From Diadema setosum (Eukaryota; Echinodermata; Echinoidea; Diadematoida; Diadematidae), in contig NC_092705.1 of NCBI RefSeq assembly GCF_964275005.1, forward strand, positions 15,589,385-15,653,384: a DNA stretch of 64,000 nt, written 5' to 3'. Position numbers and translations under genes: made by a program. Numbering within the stretch: the stretch's first letter is position 1; each line of letters begins with the position of its first letter. This document shows, piece after piece, positions 22,294 through 34,964 of the stretch. A model generated the notes under the pieces. The model worked only from the letters and a program-made list of their open reading frames with translations, had not been told where the DNA came from and did no database searches.

Positions 22294-25200
22294 GTGGATA
22301 CCGGAGCAACTGTGAGTGTACTTCCTGCTTCTGAAAAGGATCGCAAATCCATTTCTCATTACACTCTACAGGCGGCGAATAAATCTACTATCAGAACTTA
22401 TGGACAAAGATCTCTCACCCTCAACCTAGGCCTTCGGCGAACTTTTCGGTGGATCTTTGTTGTAGCAGACGTAACCACACCACTGCTAGGAGCTGACTTC
22501 TTGCATCATTTTGGACTGACAGTGGATGTTCGTGCTCGGCAACTCAGGGACTCAACGACACAATTGACTGTTGCTGCTATAGGTCCAGTTACCTCACCTG
22601 GCACTCATCTCATGTTGAGCCCGGTTGAACCGACGAATCCATACGAGGAGATTTTGACTGAATTCGCTGACATCACTCGTCCCCTATACAAGGACGTACC
22701 CATTAAGCATGACGTGACACATCATATCGTCACCAAGGGCCCACCATGCGTTGCTCGCCCTCGCCGACTAGCTGATGATCGACTCAAAATAGCCAAGGAT
22801 GAGTTCCAGCACATGCTAGATCTCGGTATTATTGAGCCGTCTGATAGCTCATGGTCCTCCCCTCTGCACATGGTCCCAAAGAAGTCAGGAGACTGGCGTC
22901 CTTGTGGAGACTACCGCGCCTTGAATCGCGTTACAGTGCCTGACAGGTATCCAATACCACATTTGCAAGACTTTGCAATTAACTTGGTCGGAAAAAGGAT
23001 CTTTTCAAAGATCGACCTGGTCAGAGCTTACCACCAGATTCCGATTGATCCGGCAGATGTACCAAAAACTGCTATCACTACTCCGTTCGGACTCTTCCAC
23101 TTCAAGCGGATGCCATTCGGCCTACGCAATGCAGCACAAACCTTTCAAAGGTTTATCGACCGTGTCACAAGGGATCTACCTTTCGTCTATGCATATATCG
23201 ACGACCTCTTGATCGCTAGCGAGACACCTGACCAGCACCGTGAACATTTGCGGCAACTCTTTGCACGCTTACAAGAGTATGGTGTGGTCATAAACCCTAA
23301 GAAATGCGAGTTTGGCAAGCCTGAACTTCACTTCCTGGGCCATCATCTTGACTGCCATGGTTGTCGCCCTCTGCCAGAGAAGGTGAATGCAATCAGAGAC
23401 TTCCCTCAACCTACCTCGCTGAAGCAGTTGCGTACCTTCCTAGGTATGTTCAACTTCTACCGACGTTTTGTCCCGCATTGTGCTGACATCCTTGCACCTC
23501 TGACTGACTTACTACGCAAGCATCCTCGACGCTCTTCTAAGCAAATGCCTTGGACTCAGGAGTGTACTTCTGCATTCAGCAAGGTCAAAGAGGCACTCGC
23601 TAATGCAACGATGCTAGTACACCCTTCATCAGATCGACCTAGCGCTATCATGGTCGATGCTTCTGACGCCGCTGTTGGGGCAGTACTCCAGCAGAACTTC
23701 GATGGGCAGTGGAGACCGCTAGCCTTTTTCTCCAAGAGACTCCAACCTACTGAGGCTAGGTACAGCACATTCGGTCGTGAACTACTTGCTGTCTACTTGT
23801 CGATCAAACACTTTCGTCATTTTCTAGAAGGACGTGAGTTTACGGTCTACACGGATCACAAACCTCTGGTTTACGCCCTTCGTTCCAAGCCTGACCGACA
23901 CTCACCCAGAGAGATTCGTCACTTGGACTTTATCTCGCAATTCACTAGCGATATCAGGCACATCAAAGGTCAAGACAATGTGGTTGCCGATGCTCTCTCC
24001 CGCATCCCGATCATGGCCCTGCATACCTCCCAGGACATCGATCTCGACAAAATTGCAAAGGATCAACAAGATGACGCAGAACTGCAGTCGCTTCTGAACG
24101 ACACTTCATCCTTGCAATTGGAAAAAGTTCCCCTCTCCTCTGGAGCCGGTTACATCTGGTGTGATGTCACTACTGGACAACCACGTCCGTACATCCCTCA
24201 ACAACATAGACGGGCAGTCTTTGAATCAATCCATAGACTATCCCATCCAGGCATCAACGGTACACAGAAGCTCATAACTACGCGATATATCTGGCCTTGG
24301 ATCAACAAAGACGTCCGCACATGGGCGCGCACATGCGTTCAGTGCCAACGAGCAAAGGTTCACAGGCATACCAGAGCACCTCTTGGCACGTTTGCTACCC
24401 CTGATGCACGCTTTGCCCACATCCATATCGATCTAGTTGGACCCCTGCCTCCTTCACAAGGCTTCACTTACCTACTGACGGTAGTAGATCGATTCACTCG
24501 TTGGCCAGAAGCATTTCCCCTCAAGGACATCTCGGCAGAAACAGTCGCCAAGGTCCTCGTTGGACAATGGATCTCCCGTTTCGGAACGCCTTCATCCATT
24601 ACCCACGACCGCGGACGACAATTCGAATCTGTGTTGTTCAAGACATTGTCTGACCTGATAGGCTGTACCTCAGTACGTACTACTGCGTATCATCCGCAGT
24701 CCAATGGACTTGTTGAACGACTGCACAGGCAGATTAAAGCCTCTCTCAAGGCTCAGCCTGAACCTCACCGCTGGAATGAGTATCTTCCCCTCATTCTCCT
24801 GGGCATACGTGCCACAGTTAAGGAGGATATCGGATCAACACCAGCTGAGCTGGTCTACGGAACCACGCTCAGGCTACCTGGACAAATGGTCGATCCAAGT
24901 TCAACAAAAGAACCTCTGGACCCCACAGACTATGTACATAGGCTCAGGCACCACATGATCACACTGTCGCCGTCTGACACACGCCGTCAAACTACCCAGA
25001 CATTTTTTGTCCCGAAAGCCTTGGAAGAATGTACATATGTATTTGTTCGTCAAGATCACGTACAAAAACCCCTCCAACCCCCCTATGCCGGTCCCTTCCA
25101 GGTCAAACACCGCACTTCCAAATACTTTGTCATCGATCAGCTCGGTAAAAGAGCTACTGTGAGTGTGGACCGCCTCAAACCGGCATTCATACAGCATCCT

Positions 25201-25380
25201 TCAATATCACAGGAAAAGTCCCAGCAGAAGCTTAGGGAGGCTACTAAGGTCTCTGCTTCTCCTGCGTCAACCTCGAAAGTGAAAACTCCCACTCCACCTC
25301 CTCCCAAACCTCCATCTCGGGTCACTCGATCTGGCCGACATGTTCATTTCCCAAAGCGCTTTGTTTCTTTTGCAAGATAA
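22294..25380 (+). CDS. pol: pol of the LTR retrotransposon (PR-RT-RH-IN)
   Basis: A 1028-residue open frame from its first Met. An aspartic protease motif DTGA opens it (residues 2-5, with [12 protein letters not shown] spanning the frame start). Reverse transcriptase follows, with [20 protein letters not shown] and YIDD at 301-304, then RNase H ([15 protein letters not shown], from residue 453). Integrase has the HHCC finger (H647, H651, C681, C684) and DD35E residues D713, D772 and E808. The C-terminus is Pro/Ser-rich. The element reverse-transcribes and integrates its RNA. No break is visible in this frame. The polypurine tract and LTR that follow belong to family B, not to the outer LTR family. 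Confidence 0.92.
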   Translation: MDTGATVSVLPASEKDRKSISHYTLQAANKSTIRTYGQRSLTLNLGLRRTFRWIFVVADVTTPLLGADFLHHFGLTVDVRARQLRDSTTQLTVAAIGPVTSPGTHLMLSPVEPTNPYEEILTEFADITRPLYKDVPIKHDVTHHIVTKGPPCVARPRRLADDRLKIAKDEFQHMLDLGIIEPSDSSWSSPLHMVPKKSGDWRPCGDYRALNRVTVPDRYPIPHLQDFAINLVGKRIFSKIDLVRAYHQIPIDPADVPKTAITTPFGLFHFKRMPFGLRNAAQTFQRFIDRVTRDLPFVYAYIDDLLIASETPDQHREHLRQLFARLQEYGVVINPKKCEFGKPELHFLGHHLDCHGCRPLPEKVNAIRDFPQPTSLKQLRTFLGMFNFYRRFVPHCADILAPLTDLLRKHPRRSSKQMPWTQECTSAFSKVKEALANATMLVHPSSDRPSAIMVDASDAAVGAVLQQNFDGQWRPLAFFSKRLQPTEARYSTFGRELLAVYLSIKHFRHFLEGREFTVYTDHKPLVYALRSKPDRHSPREIRHLDFISQFTSDIRHIKGQDNVVADALSRIPIMALHTSQDIDLDKIAKDQQDDAELQSLLNDTSSLQLEKVPLSSGAGYIWCDVTTGQPRPYIPQQHRRAVFESIHRLSHPGINGTQKLITTRYIWPWINKDVRTWARTCVQCQRAKVHRHTRAPLGTFATPDARFAHIHIDLVGPLPPSQGFTYLLTVVDRFTRWPEAFPLKDISAETVAKVLVGQWISRFGTPSSITHDRGRQFESVLFKTLSDLIGCTSVRTTAYHPQSNGLVERLHRQIKASLKAQPEPHRWNEYLPLILLGIRATVKEDIGSTPAELVYGTTLRLPGQMVDPSSTKEPLDPTDYVHRLRHHMITLSPSDTRRQTTQTFFVPKALEECTYVFVRQDHVQKPLQPPYAGPFQVKHRTSKYFVIDQLGKRATVSVDRLKPAFIQHPSISQEKSQQKLREATKVSASPASTSKVKTPTPPPPKPPSRVTRSGRHVHFPKRFVSFAR

Positions 25381-25469
25381 TTTATTATTTCAGATTTGAG
25401 CACATGCTTCTATTTCTTTTAATTCGTCATTCCTGGCTTTTCAGCAAGTCATGACTAGGAGGGGGCTAA

Positions 25470-27316
25470 TGTAGCATGTTCTTATTGTGACCTACTTCTT
25501 AGCCACAGTCTATGTACATGTCCTTATTGTGACCTACTTCTTAGCCACAGTCTATGTACATTTAATGTAGCATGTTCTTATTGTGACCTACTTCTTAGCC
25601 ACAGTCTATGCACATTTAATGTATTGACTATTACGTATGTGCCTGTAAATAAGTGCGTATTCTATTATTATTAGTGAGGTTCACACCTAGGTCCCTTTAC
25701 CTTAAGGTTTTCTAAACCTCGAGGTTTTGTAAACTACGAGGCACTAAACTCCAAGTTAGCGTAGGTGTAGACGCATGTAGTTTAGAAAACCACGACAAAA
25801 CCTTAAGGCGAAGACACCACGACAACACCACAAGATTTCTTAGGGTGTTGTCGTGGTTTAAGCGCGTAGTTTAAGCGCGCTGTGGCAGCGCACTTAAACT
25901 ATGACAGATGTGAACGGAGTTTTGTTAACCACGACGCTCAGTTTTTTCCACAATAGTGCGCAACCCTATGGGCAAACTAGGCGCCCTTTATTTTCTATCG
26001 TAGTTATCTTTACCTCGAGGTTTTGCTAACTGCATGTAGGTGTGAACGGCATCAAAGTTTTGTCGTGGTTAGGGGAACGCATTTTTGCGCTCGTAGTTAG
26101 TATAACTACAAGTTTTTGGATAGGTGTAGACATGGCTATTGAGTGATAACGAGCGCTGCGCTATTTGAGGTGCGCCTCTTTGTGCGTTTTCTGAGCGCGT
26201 CGCGCTCAATTTTTTAGCATTGTTATCTCGTTGCTAAGACGTGGGATTCTATCAACGCAATGTCTTGCAGACATTTTTGAAAGATATATTTGGTAGATAG
26301 ATACTTACTCACTCACTTGCCGACTTACTTACTAGACAATTCACAAGTCAGGAGATGATCCTATTATTTCCCGATATTTTTATTTATTACGAAGAGAGCT
26401 TGCCACCGATTTTCCCTTCAGAGACACTTTCATTTCGGACTTTGTTGTTCATCATCACGCGATTTCTTTGATCTGTCTGGCAACATCTCATCTCTTCTGC
26501 AACATCTCATCGCATCTCATCTCATCTCTTCTGCAACATCTCATCTCATCTCTTTTGCAACATTTCATCTCATCTAATCTCATCTCTTCTGCAACATCTC
26601 ATCGCATCTCATCTCATCTCTTCCGCAACATCTCATCTCACCTCATCTCATATCATTTCATCTCATCTCATCGTTCCCTGACACTTTCTGAGGGCTCCCT
26701 CATCACTAGGAACTGTTACATCACTATCGCTATTTCTACTGTTGCATCGCTACCTGTTGCATCGTTGCCGGATCGCTACCGTTTATCACCGTGCACTGTC
26801 TCCTACCTGCAACGTAGTTATTCCAAGGACATTAATTTCTCATCAGAGTCTGATCTCTCCTAACCACCCGTTCGTATATAGATCTATTTAATAATATTTT
26901 CCATTGTAAAAGATTAACATTCAATTAGTTTTATTTTTAGGGGTTATTATTAGATCACTCTTTCAGTGTAAAGTGATCTACGTTAGATTTTAATTAGATG
27001 AGTGTATATTGAAGTTCTCAGAGAGTGTAAAACGTGGTCTCTTATATATTTTTTGAATCTCAATTCAATTATTAAGTACTCATTTTTTTTGTCATTGTTT
27101 ACAGACATATATAATTTTAAGTTCAGGTTTAGAAATCCACTGGAGAATCTGATATTTTATTCTTTTAATAATAAAAGAACATAATTGATTATTTAATTAA
27201 TTTCTTTGTTTACATTTGTTGATATTTGTGTTGTCCCAACCGATTACATATAATTTTTGGAGGTTAGACACGAAAGAATATATATAAATATATTGGGTAG
27301 TTTCAAATCCTCCACA
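25470..27316 (+). repeat. Internal LTR (family B) carried within the element
   Basis: It follows a polypurine tract (AGGAGGGGGCTAA), starts TGTAGCATGTTCTTATTGTG and ends CCACA, directly before a tRNA-Trp-type site (TGATGACCCCGACGTGATC, 27318). Its first 150 bases are about three tandem copies of a ~50-bp unit (GTGACCTACTTCTTAGCCAC). At 26480-26680 there is a CATCTCATCTCT-type minisatellite. It is unrelated to the outer LTRs beyond the first six bases, and only one copy is present. Confidence 0.65.
25676..26137. mobile_element. Possible nested foldback/MITE inside the internal LTR
   Basis: Inverted ends GAGGTTCACACCTAGG and, on the other strand of the right end, ATGTCTACACCTATCC. The interior has inverted phrases such as CCTCGAGGTTTT, CACGACAAAACCTTAAGG and GTTTTGTCGTGGTT. 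End similarity is imperfect and no clear target duplication was seen. Confidence 0.35.
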
Positions 27317-27457
27317 TTGATGACCCCGACGTGATCAAAAACTTCGTGGAGTGACAGACTTTTTATCCAAATTCCGATCATTTTTATTCCTCTTTACCTT
27401 TATCGCCACTCAGATGTAAAATTTATTTTACAGCTTCGTGTCTGGCAGGGGAGTAAA

Positions 27458-28902
27458 TGTAGCGACATCGCTACTTCTTGTATTTGTATCCACATGTATC
27501 GTTAATTTTCACTGATATTTTCCCTAGCCTCAGATAGTGAGAGTGGAAATTTCCATGTCAGCTTGCCGACCTAGTTAATTGCTGACCTCTCATTCCGGTT
27601 TAGACCAGTTCACGGTCAGGTCTAGATTGCGTAGATAGGCGTATTTTAATATTCATTTTGATAGTGATAAATCCAATCACAGTTATTGTACACGTAAAGT
27701 TCCCTAGTGTAGTATCTACAAATTGTATTTGCATATTTCACTTTAAACCAATGGCGACCCGACGTCGCATCTCAACACGCGCATGTTTGTAACATCAGTT
27801 CTCGCGAACACATTCGACACGCTATTTCAAATCACTCGCACCTCGATCCTGCTCGAGTCAAGACACAATCTCTACGCTCTCGCATCAATTACCTTCGTCG
27901 AGCACATCAAGGTCTCACACTCCATTCACTGCGATTGAGTCGTTTCTTCGTGCATTCTGCACTCACCAGCAGCCTACCAGCTGAGGTTTTCCTACCGGCA
28001 GAAGTAAACTCTGCATTCTTACCAGAGTTCCGGTCCAGAGACACTGCTGTTTTGGTCTTGCTGTTTATCGTCAGTTAGGGACATCCTTCCTTTTCTCTTC
28101 TCCGTTCAACGCTTTTGTTTTACGAACGTCGAGACATCACATCTCCCGGCACGACGACTCCACCGTCGCTGGTTGAGATCAACATCATTCTCCTACCTCG
28201 ATCCGTCTTGACTTTTCAGTCCCACCATGTACGGAGTGTCGCATCTTTAAGCGTCTCCAGCGGTCATCGTCATCATTATCGACTTCATCACCGCCTGTCG
28301 AGACCCCCTTTTTCATCTCTACTCTACATCATCTTCTACTTCATGAGTTTCCTTTCCAGTCACGTCATATCGCGATAGCCACAACTTCCGTGCGCCCGAC
28401 AAAATCGCGTTCAGGCAAAGACTTCGCCAGGAACTCATATTCATATTCGGAACTTTATCACATACACTGTACTTATACACACGTGAGTTTGTCATGTAGA
28501 TCTAGTCTATACTAGCGGCGGCCTTCCGCTATATAAACAGTGCCACTCATGCTTAGCATGTTAACACACCTCTGCTCTGCTAATTTCAGTATCACTGTTG
28601 TGGGGGTTGTCAGATCTATACTCTACGTCAACATGTCATATTGTCACTTTACCAATTATCATGTCACGTTTCATTTATGCAATAGTTGACAATATTTATT
28701 ATCTTTTATAATAAACATCTGAAAATGGAATCTAATGATTCTTGCGTAATTTCTTTGTGTCGGTCATCCACGTAGTTTTTGATATGGAAATAAAAATAGG
28801 AATTTGGTTTTCACAACTTTTGCTCACGCAAGCCTTAACAAACACATGCATTCAACTTGCACACTGTATGTATTCATTCATCCATAAAACCAAATCACCT
28901 AA
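27458..28902 (+). repeat. 3' LTR (family A)
   Basis: Follows a purine-rich GGCAGGGGAGTAAA tract and is almost identical to the 5' LTR. It ends CAAATCACCTAA just before the AAACC duplication. Confidence 0.92.
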
Positions 28903-28907
28903 AAACC

Positions 28908-28965
28908 TCTTGTAGCACGTTTCATGGAATCCTATTTAATACAATGGAGAAATGAACAGCAATGA
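28908..28965 (+). CDS. Resumed part of the interrupted acidic exon
   Basis: In the frame of the exon at 19649-19784 this reads LVARFMESYLIQWRNEQQ and ends at TGA. It is the right-hand side of the retrotransposon insertion. Short, so supported mainly by frame continuity. Confidence 0.35.
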
Positions 28966-29948
28966 TTAGCCGTTGGATTTTGTTAGGGGGAAAAAAGGCT
29001 AAACGCTAGAGGGAGGGGTTGAACATTACACTCAGTATATCATTAAATGTACGGTAGACTATTGACTGCCAATATTTGAATCTTGTAATTACCAATAGGC
29101 CCTAGTACTATGCCAGGTAATCATTAACACCTCATGATCATTGTCATCATCAACTACTTCAACTTGTACTTGCAGTGCAATTACTGATTTTAAATTACAT
29201 CTACAGCTTTCAGCACCTGATCACATGCAATATCAATTATCATAATTATGAATACAACTGCCTTATCATCATTAATACTAGTAATCCTTGGCCTTTCACT
29301 ATCACCACCACCCACTGCTTTATAGTTTGGCACAACATAATGGTAATCATATGTTTTAGGGAGTTTAATTGTTGAAATTATGTTATTGTCATTGTTGGTT
29401 TTTTAGATCTATTTATATCAAATATTAAGTTAATTTAATGAGATGCTGAATGTGTGTTTTGAGGGGGGGGGGTTCGCCAAATTCGGGGTGAGAGAAACAT
29501 AATGGATTTTTAATATTAATACTCCATGGCCATGATTATGAAAATATAAATTTACATGCAGTTTAGACCTTTTTCAATCCAGTCCTGTGTGAAAAGACTT
29601 TTACAAAACAATATCACCGATCAGCTACATCGATCAACCTAACCTGGGCTGTACATAGAACAACATGTAAAAACCTAACAAGTTAGGCTACATTATAACG
29701 GCGCTATGATATGCTAAGGTGAAATTCAACTTCAAGATAATTTATCTAAAATGTAACAGACACGCTAACGGCTAAGCTACTGCATTAGCGCCCATTATAA
29801 CATACACAAGCAACGTTCATAACATAGCTAACGTTGTACTTGTATGTAGTCATCATGGTCATTAACATTACGCATAGGCCTATACATGAGAGAGACTGCA
29901 CTGCAGTGTCGACTGCTACGACTGTACGCACGTAAACTAACCTGTAAA
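28966..29948. other. Non-coding sequence
   Basis: AT-rich, with a G run at 29461-29472. From 29600 it becomes richer in TAACG/GCTAAC phrases. No gene recognised. Confidence 0.4.
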
Positions 29949-30209
29949 TTATCCTACTACGCGGGTTGCAGTCAGTCCCCCTGATGGAGCAGCTGAATCA
30001 CTTCGTTCTGGTTGGTCTGCGATTTCACGGTCTCCCCCACTCAATTTGATCCACTCTTTGGCACACAAAATAGGTTTCGTCTATGTTAGGTTTGTCATAG
30101 CCGTGAAATTTTCAAACGTCATCGATGTTACATGCATAATAACGCATCTTAAAAGTTTCGGCTGAGCAGACGACGTAGACGCGTCGACAGGCTCACAGGG
30201 GGCGGCCAT
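29949..30209 (-). pseudogene. Degraded first-exon-like ORF starting MAAPCEP
   Basis: On the minus strand an ATG in good context (TCAAAATGGCC) at 30209 opens MAAPCEPVDASTSSAQPKLL. The frame continues through a TMSMTFENFTAM-like stretch and a later CAKEWIKLSGGDREIADQ stretch to a TAA at 29951, with one in-frame TAG at about 30081 between them. The second part resembles a Cys-x-x-Glu-Trp pattern of uncharacterised, often transposon-linked, invertebrate proteins, but this is a weak recollection. The upstream sequence is CpG-rich. It could be a real first exon using a donor before the TAG (CAT/GTAACA) or a dead ORF. Confidence 0.3.
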
Positions 30210-30479
30210 TTTGACTCGTAAACAATAATTCTCGATTCGGATTGGATAACATACATCACATGATCGTTCGCGAATAAATATCGTACACGGCAAAGTGTAC
30301 ATATTCAGCTCCTCAGTGACAAAAAAGTTCACTGTTTCCCCCTAAATTACCAAAATACTACAGGAGGGTTTGTGTCGAACTTTTTCCTGTAGCCTTTTTG
30401 GTTATTTGTTTACACGTAGCTGTGGAGAAATTTTAGTGCCGCAGTTGTCGGAACGAAACAAGCGAAAAAACCAACTCAC

Positions 30480-30670
30480 CCCATGGCTAGTGGGGGGCGC
30501 AAGGGATTTTTGGTTCAGATTTTTCCAAAAGCACCAAAATTTGGCACACGTGTAGCCCAAACCATACTATTTCGATTTTTGATGGGCGCCAAGAAGGGAG
30601 CCCTCTGGGGCGGCCATATTGGCAAAATCCAATATGCCCGCCATATAGGTTTAAAGGTCACTTGCATTTG
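30480..30670 (+). repeat. Dispersed repeat, copy 1 (GGCGCCAAG / CCAATATGG)
   Basis: Shares TTTTTGATGGGCGCCAAG, CAAAAGCACCAAA and GGCGGCCATATTGG with the minus-strand copy at 34965-35150. The next 500 bases carry TATAAGGT(G/C)(A/T)CC and GTTTTTATGGTCTGA phrases that recur as two direct copies (about 30710-30800 and 31035-31130). Confidence 0.6.
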
Positions 30671-31149
30671 AAAACATGAAAGGGTTACAATCATTTAAAA
30701 AGTCAGGTTAAGACGTTTTCTGGATCAAGGAATTCGAATCTGAAGTTGTTTTTATGGTCTGAAGTCAATTTTTCCTTATAAGGTGACCTTAAGGTCATTT
30801 GGGGGGTCAAGCCATTGTATTCATAACAGTTTATTGAAAAAATGGCTTGCCCATGGACAATATTCCAGGAATGCCAGCCTTGGTAATAGAATTGCAGTTG
30901 TCGACGGCTGAAAACAAGACGTATTTCTTGTGAAGGGCGCCCTCCGGGGCGGCATATTTGCAAAATCCAATATGACTACCACCTACGTTTAAAGGCCAGT
31001 ATAACAATTAAAAACCTTTAAAGTGTTACAATAATTTGAAAAGTCAGCTTTAGAGGTTTTATGGGTCAAGGAATTCGATTCTGAAGTTGTTTTTATGGTC
31101 TGATGTCAACTTTTCCTTATAAGGTCTCCCTAAAGGTTCTTATAAGGTC

Positions 31150-33935
31150 TCCCTATGGAATATCATAGTTCATGTCACAATCATTCCATTAATTACTTTT
31201 ACATTACAGGCGCTAAGAGGAAATATCCTCACCGACTGGTCATATTTGCGGAATTCAGTATATTTGCATCTGCTTTAATGACAGCCAAAAGAGCTCGTTA
31301 GAATTATGGGTGATACCCTTTAAAAGAGTTTTCAAGATTTGATTATTGGATTATTATTTTCATCTTCATCTGCAAGGAATGCAGTTAAAAACATACATAT
31401 ATGAGAAATAGAATCCTATTGCTACCGAATATATTAATAGTTTAGCAATAGGGGGAGGGGTTACTCTCTATATTACCAGCGTCCTTGACGTTGCCACTAA
31501 AAAGAGAAGTGTTTTTATTTCTCTGTTGCAGTTCAGGGATCCTCAATCACAATATATATATTCATAATTCAGATTTAAATTCAATGAAATAATAATTATG
31601 AAGATCACTCCTAATCTGGATGAAAAAAGAAAAAATATGTCGTGTTTAAGAGAGTTTTTAGTACATCAGGTTGGCATCAATTTGCTATTTTCGAACTTGT
31701 GTATCAAAGTTCGATTCTAAAGTCCTTTTTATTGTGCCTCCACAGCTAAATATGCCGTTCAGAAAACATGACGGTCCTGGTGACGCCATGTAGGGAACAA
31801 GCATATTTCACAGGTGCCACCAGTGACACCATTAACAGGGTACAGATTAGACATGCTATAGTACAACTTTCATGACACCTTCTAGGGTCTATTTAGATTC
31901 TATCCAAAGTGCTTGGACGCAAATTGGTATGATATCACAAGACTTTATAAGTTGGTATCTCGTTGGTCTGAAGACTATAGGTTGCAACTCTACTCTCCGC
32001 AACATCTCTACGACGCACTTCTCCTGGAGACGAGACCAATCTCCAGGATTCCCAGGAGAATCGAACATTTTCGATTTTTGAAGAGACTATTTCCGTCTTC
32101 CAGCTTGTCTCCGAGACGTCTCTGCGAAGTGTCCATCACTGTGTCCATGTCGTGGGGACTAAATTTGTCTGCAACATCATCGAGATGTCCCCGCATCTTG
32201 TGGAGACCGTAATAACATAATGGCAACGAAAGGGAGAAGTCGCTGAGAAAAGACGCCTCTGATAAGTCCCTGCGACTGCAAAAGCCGTGCCAACATCCCC
32301 GTGACTTCCAAGCAAATAATAAGTTGTCCCTTTATTTGAAGACGTCTTGGACGTCGCCCTGGAAATTGCATTAGTTGTGACAGCGAAAATAATTTCTTCG
32401 AGACGCTGGCATTGCGACAGTGTCTCCTCCCGTCAGATAGGCCCTCAATCCCCTCCCCCCTTTAAATTTGCAGCAATATCAAACTACTGACCATGGCTCG
32501 TCTGACACCTGCTCTACATTGTGCATTTTCACCTTCATTCATCCATTCATTCATTCATTCATTCATTTCATTATTTTTTTTTCATATCCATGTTTTCCAC
32601 CTCCCAATGCATGCCTTGAAACAGCTGCAGTGCAGAAGAATGAAATTTGGTACTGAAGCACTGCGGAGGGTGGCTGATAGTACTAGTAATTGCCATGTAC
32701 CTGTGCCATCTTTCCTCCAACTCCACTCCCTGAAGTCAGGGATCACATCATGACCCATGCTGTCATGATTCTAGTAGAAACTCACTTGCAGCAGCACTCA
32801 TCTTCGAAATGTTGATACAGCGCCGCTTGAGCAGATAGGGTAGTTTCTGATGATCTGCTCCCACGTTATGACGAGATGATGCCTACCCTCGTTGACGCTG
32901 GCTGCCCCATAAACCTTGTTGCTCATCAGTCCTTGCTGGACATGAGCACGATTATTAAAGTAGTTAATGTGTCAGTGAGCTCTGGTTTGCTGACCCATAC
33001 TACTTAGGCATTTTGCATGCCACATCAAAGCAAGTCTGAAGTAATGTCGCACCCTGTCTGATGTTGGGCTCTGGAAGAGAGGTATGCTGTACAGGAAAGA
33101 GCTGAAAAGGCCTTTATCTTTTCAATACCACGACCCACCCGTAACTCCCTCAGATAAAAGGGATTAAAAAAAGCACACTATACCAAAAATGTGATGTTAT
33201 GCTCATCCGTGCGATTGTATACTGTTTTCAGAAAATGCTTTTAGAAAACATTATGTCATCCTTTGTAAGGATCTTTGCGGAGATTGCATCTAGGTTGTTG
33301 GAAAGCTGAAGGATTGTGAGATCACAATTCCTGTTGGATATTTCCGTCTCGAATCAGGTGCTCAGGACGAGTTGTCAGTCCCATTTATTCTTGGATATCT
33401 GTGCGCTGATAAATGAGGGCAGTTCTTTATTTTTCAATCTTAATTTTCAGGAAGCCGCTACGCTCTTCCAATCATAATTTGAGATTTGAGTGGTGCCATC
33501 ACCATCTCTTGTCAGAGGACTGCACAGTGTTGCTGCGCAAAAATGTTAAGATTATTTTCTTCAGGATCAGTATCCCATACAACATCAATAGGTGTTTAGT
33601 TTCCCTAGTCATTTGCGCTTTCAGTAAAGAAACGGTTTCGTTTGATAAAAAGAGAATAAAAAAAGATAAGAAAAAAACCTTCAGCTGAATTGTCTTCACC
33701 TACTCTGATAAGATACTGCCATTAAAGGACTTTAATGATCAAATTTAGTTTACTGCCCCTAGAAAACTGGTCTGACCTGGATTGAGGAACTTGATTCCCT
33801 GGAAGCTTCGGCCATTGCTTCCTTCACTGAAGAAGCAGACACTGTCCTGCCAAGGGAGAGCAGGCATACACCAATTTCAGCAGGAGGAGAACCATATCGC
33901 TTGTCAGCTGGAAAGTTATATAATTGACCATGAAA
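31150..33935. other. Mixed non-coding sequence, no firm gene
   Basis: 31870-32420 has many GAGAC/GTCTC/CTCCAGG phrases, suggesting an old inverted-repeat element whose ends I could not define. 32535-32570 is a (CATT)n tract. A 50-codon open stretch at about 32855-33005 (DDLLPRYDEMMPTLVDAGCP) and further short ones to 33690 may be a decayed gene, but no family is recognised. Confidence 0.3.
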
Positions 33936-34205
33936 GGTGACGAGGTGGCTCAGTCGGTAGCATATGGCTTGCGGTCTAGGGACTTGTGTTCGAATCCCAC
34001 TTATCTCAAGTCTAGCCACTGAGCAATGGTGTGTGTTGTCATACCGTCCCCTCTAGTAGAGGCACATCACTTTGCACCTCATCACTTGGATATAAAAAGT
34101 GGAAGTCCCTTGTGTGAAAGAATCACAAACCCAGACACATGAAAAGATCCCGAATCGGCATTCCGTTATCGGAAAACTCAAGATGCATAAACCGGTAAAG
34201 TGGTC
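33936..34205 (+). mobile_element. tRNA-derived SINE
   Basis: The head (about 33938-34015) contains polymerase III A-box-like TGGCTCAGTCGGTAGCA and B-box-like TGTTCGAATCCC at tRNA spacing. A non-tRNA body follows with TACCGTCCCC and GCACCTCATCACTTGGATAT. SINEs of this form are copied by LINE machinery. The 3' boundary is approximate; no clean tail is seen. Confidence 0.6.
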
Positions 34206-34391
34206 CACCCCAAGTACACATACAACTGGCCAGCTTTACAAACAAACAGACCATCTAGTTGCATACGGGCTATCCAACTATCTCGTCAGAAGGAAAAATG
34301 AAGACAAAATAAGATTAGGTGTATTTACTACCCTCTTTGCCATTGCACCCTGATTCAGCAACTTGGAATAGGATGGTGGCCGTATTTAAGC

Positions 34392-34393
<2 letters not shown>

Positions 34394-34486
<93 letters not shown>

Positions 34487-34640
34487 AAACAAAGAAAGGG
34501 AAAACTGGCCAGAAACAAATGATAAATAGCGAAACTTTGAGCAAAGAAAATAAGAAAAGAAAACGAAACCGATGGAAACCCATTTTTTGTGCTCAAAGTT
34601 TTCATTATATATATACATATACATATATATATATTATATA
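34394..34640. repeat. (TA)n microsatellites flanking a short unique segment
   Basis: Long TA tracts at about 34394-34485 and shorter ones at 34605-34645. Poly-Tyr/Ile ORFs on both strands are artefacts. Confidence 0.9.
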
Positions 34641-34964
34641 TATAATTTTTCATTTATTTGTCATAATAATTATTGATATGTAGGGGGATGGAACCGCTCT
34701 TTGCCCTAATTGACCACTGAAGAAGTATGGAAGAAATGACAAATGGGACAAAATAGGTGTACCAGTAGATTCCAGTTGAATGCTTACAGACGCCATTTCC
34801 AAAAATGCCCGAAATGCCTGACTTGACCTTATTTGACCTTGAAAGTGACCTTGAGAGGTGATTAGTGACCTTGAATTGCAGAAGTGACATTTAGAATCAC
34901 ATTCTCTAACCCCGTAAACCCTTCCACATAGGATTCATTACTTTGATCAACCTTTTCAATTTGT

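Larger units (their letters stand above)
19785..28902 (+). mobile_element. Mosaic Ty3/gypsy (CsRn1-clade) LTR retrotransposon
   Basis: A 9.1-kb element bounded by nearly identical ~1.45-kb LTRs (19785-21230 and 27458-28902) and a 5-bp duplication AAACC (19780-19784 and 28903-28907). Parts in order are the 5' LTR, a tRNA-Trp-type primer-binding site, gag, pol, a polypurine tract, a second unrelated LTR (25470-27316) with its own primer-binding-like site, a short leader, a polypurine tract and the 3' LTR. The CHCC gag knuckle and Trp primer point to the CsRn1 clade. The outer LTRs differ at only about seven sites by eye (~0.5%), so the insertion is young. Its two main frames look whole. Confidence 0.85.

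Noticed and set aside
22973-25325. 60-98 codon ORFs overlapping pol in other frames
   Set aside because: Shadows of the long pol frame.
34315-34653. Poly-Tyr/Ile ORFs on both strands
   Set aside because: Artefacts of (TA)n tracts.
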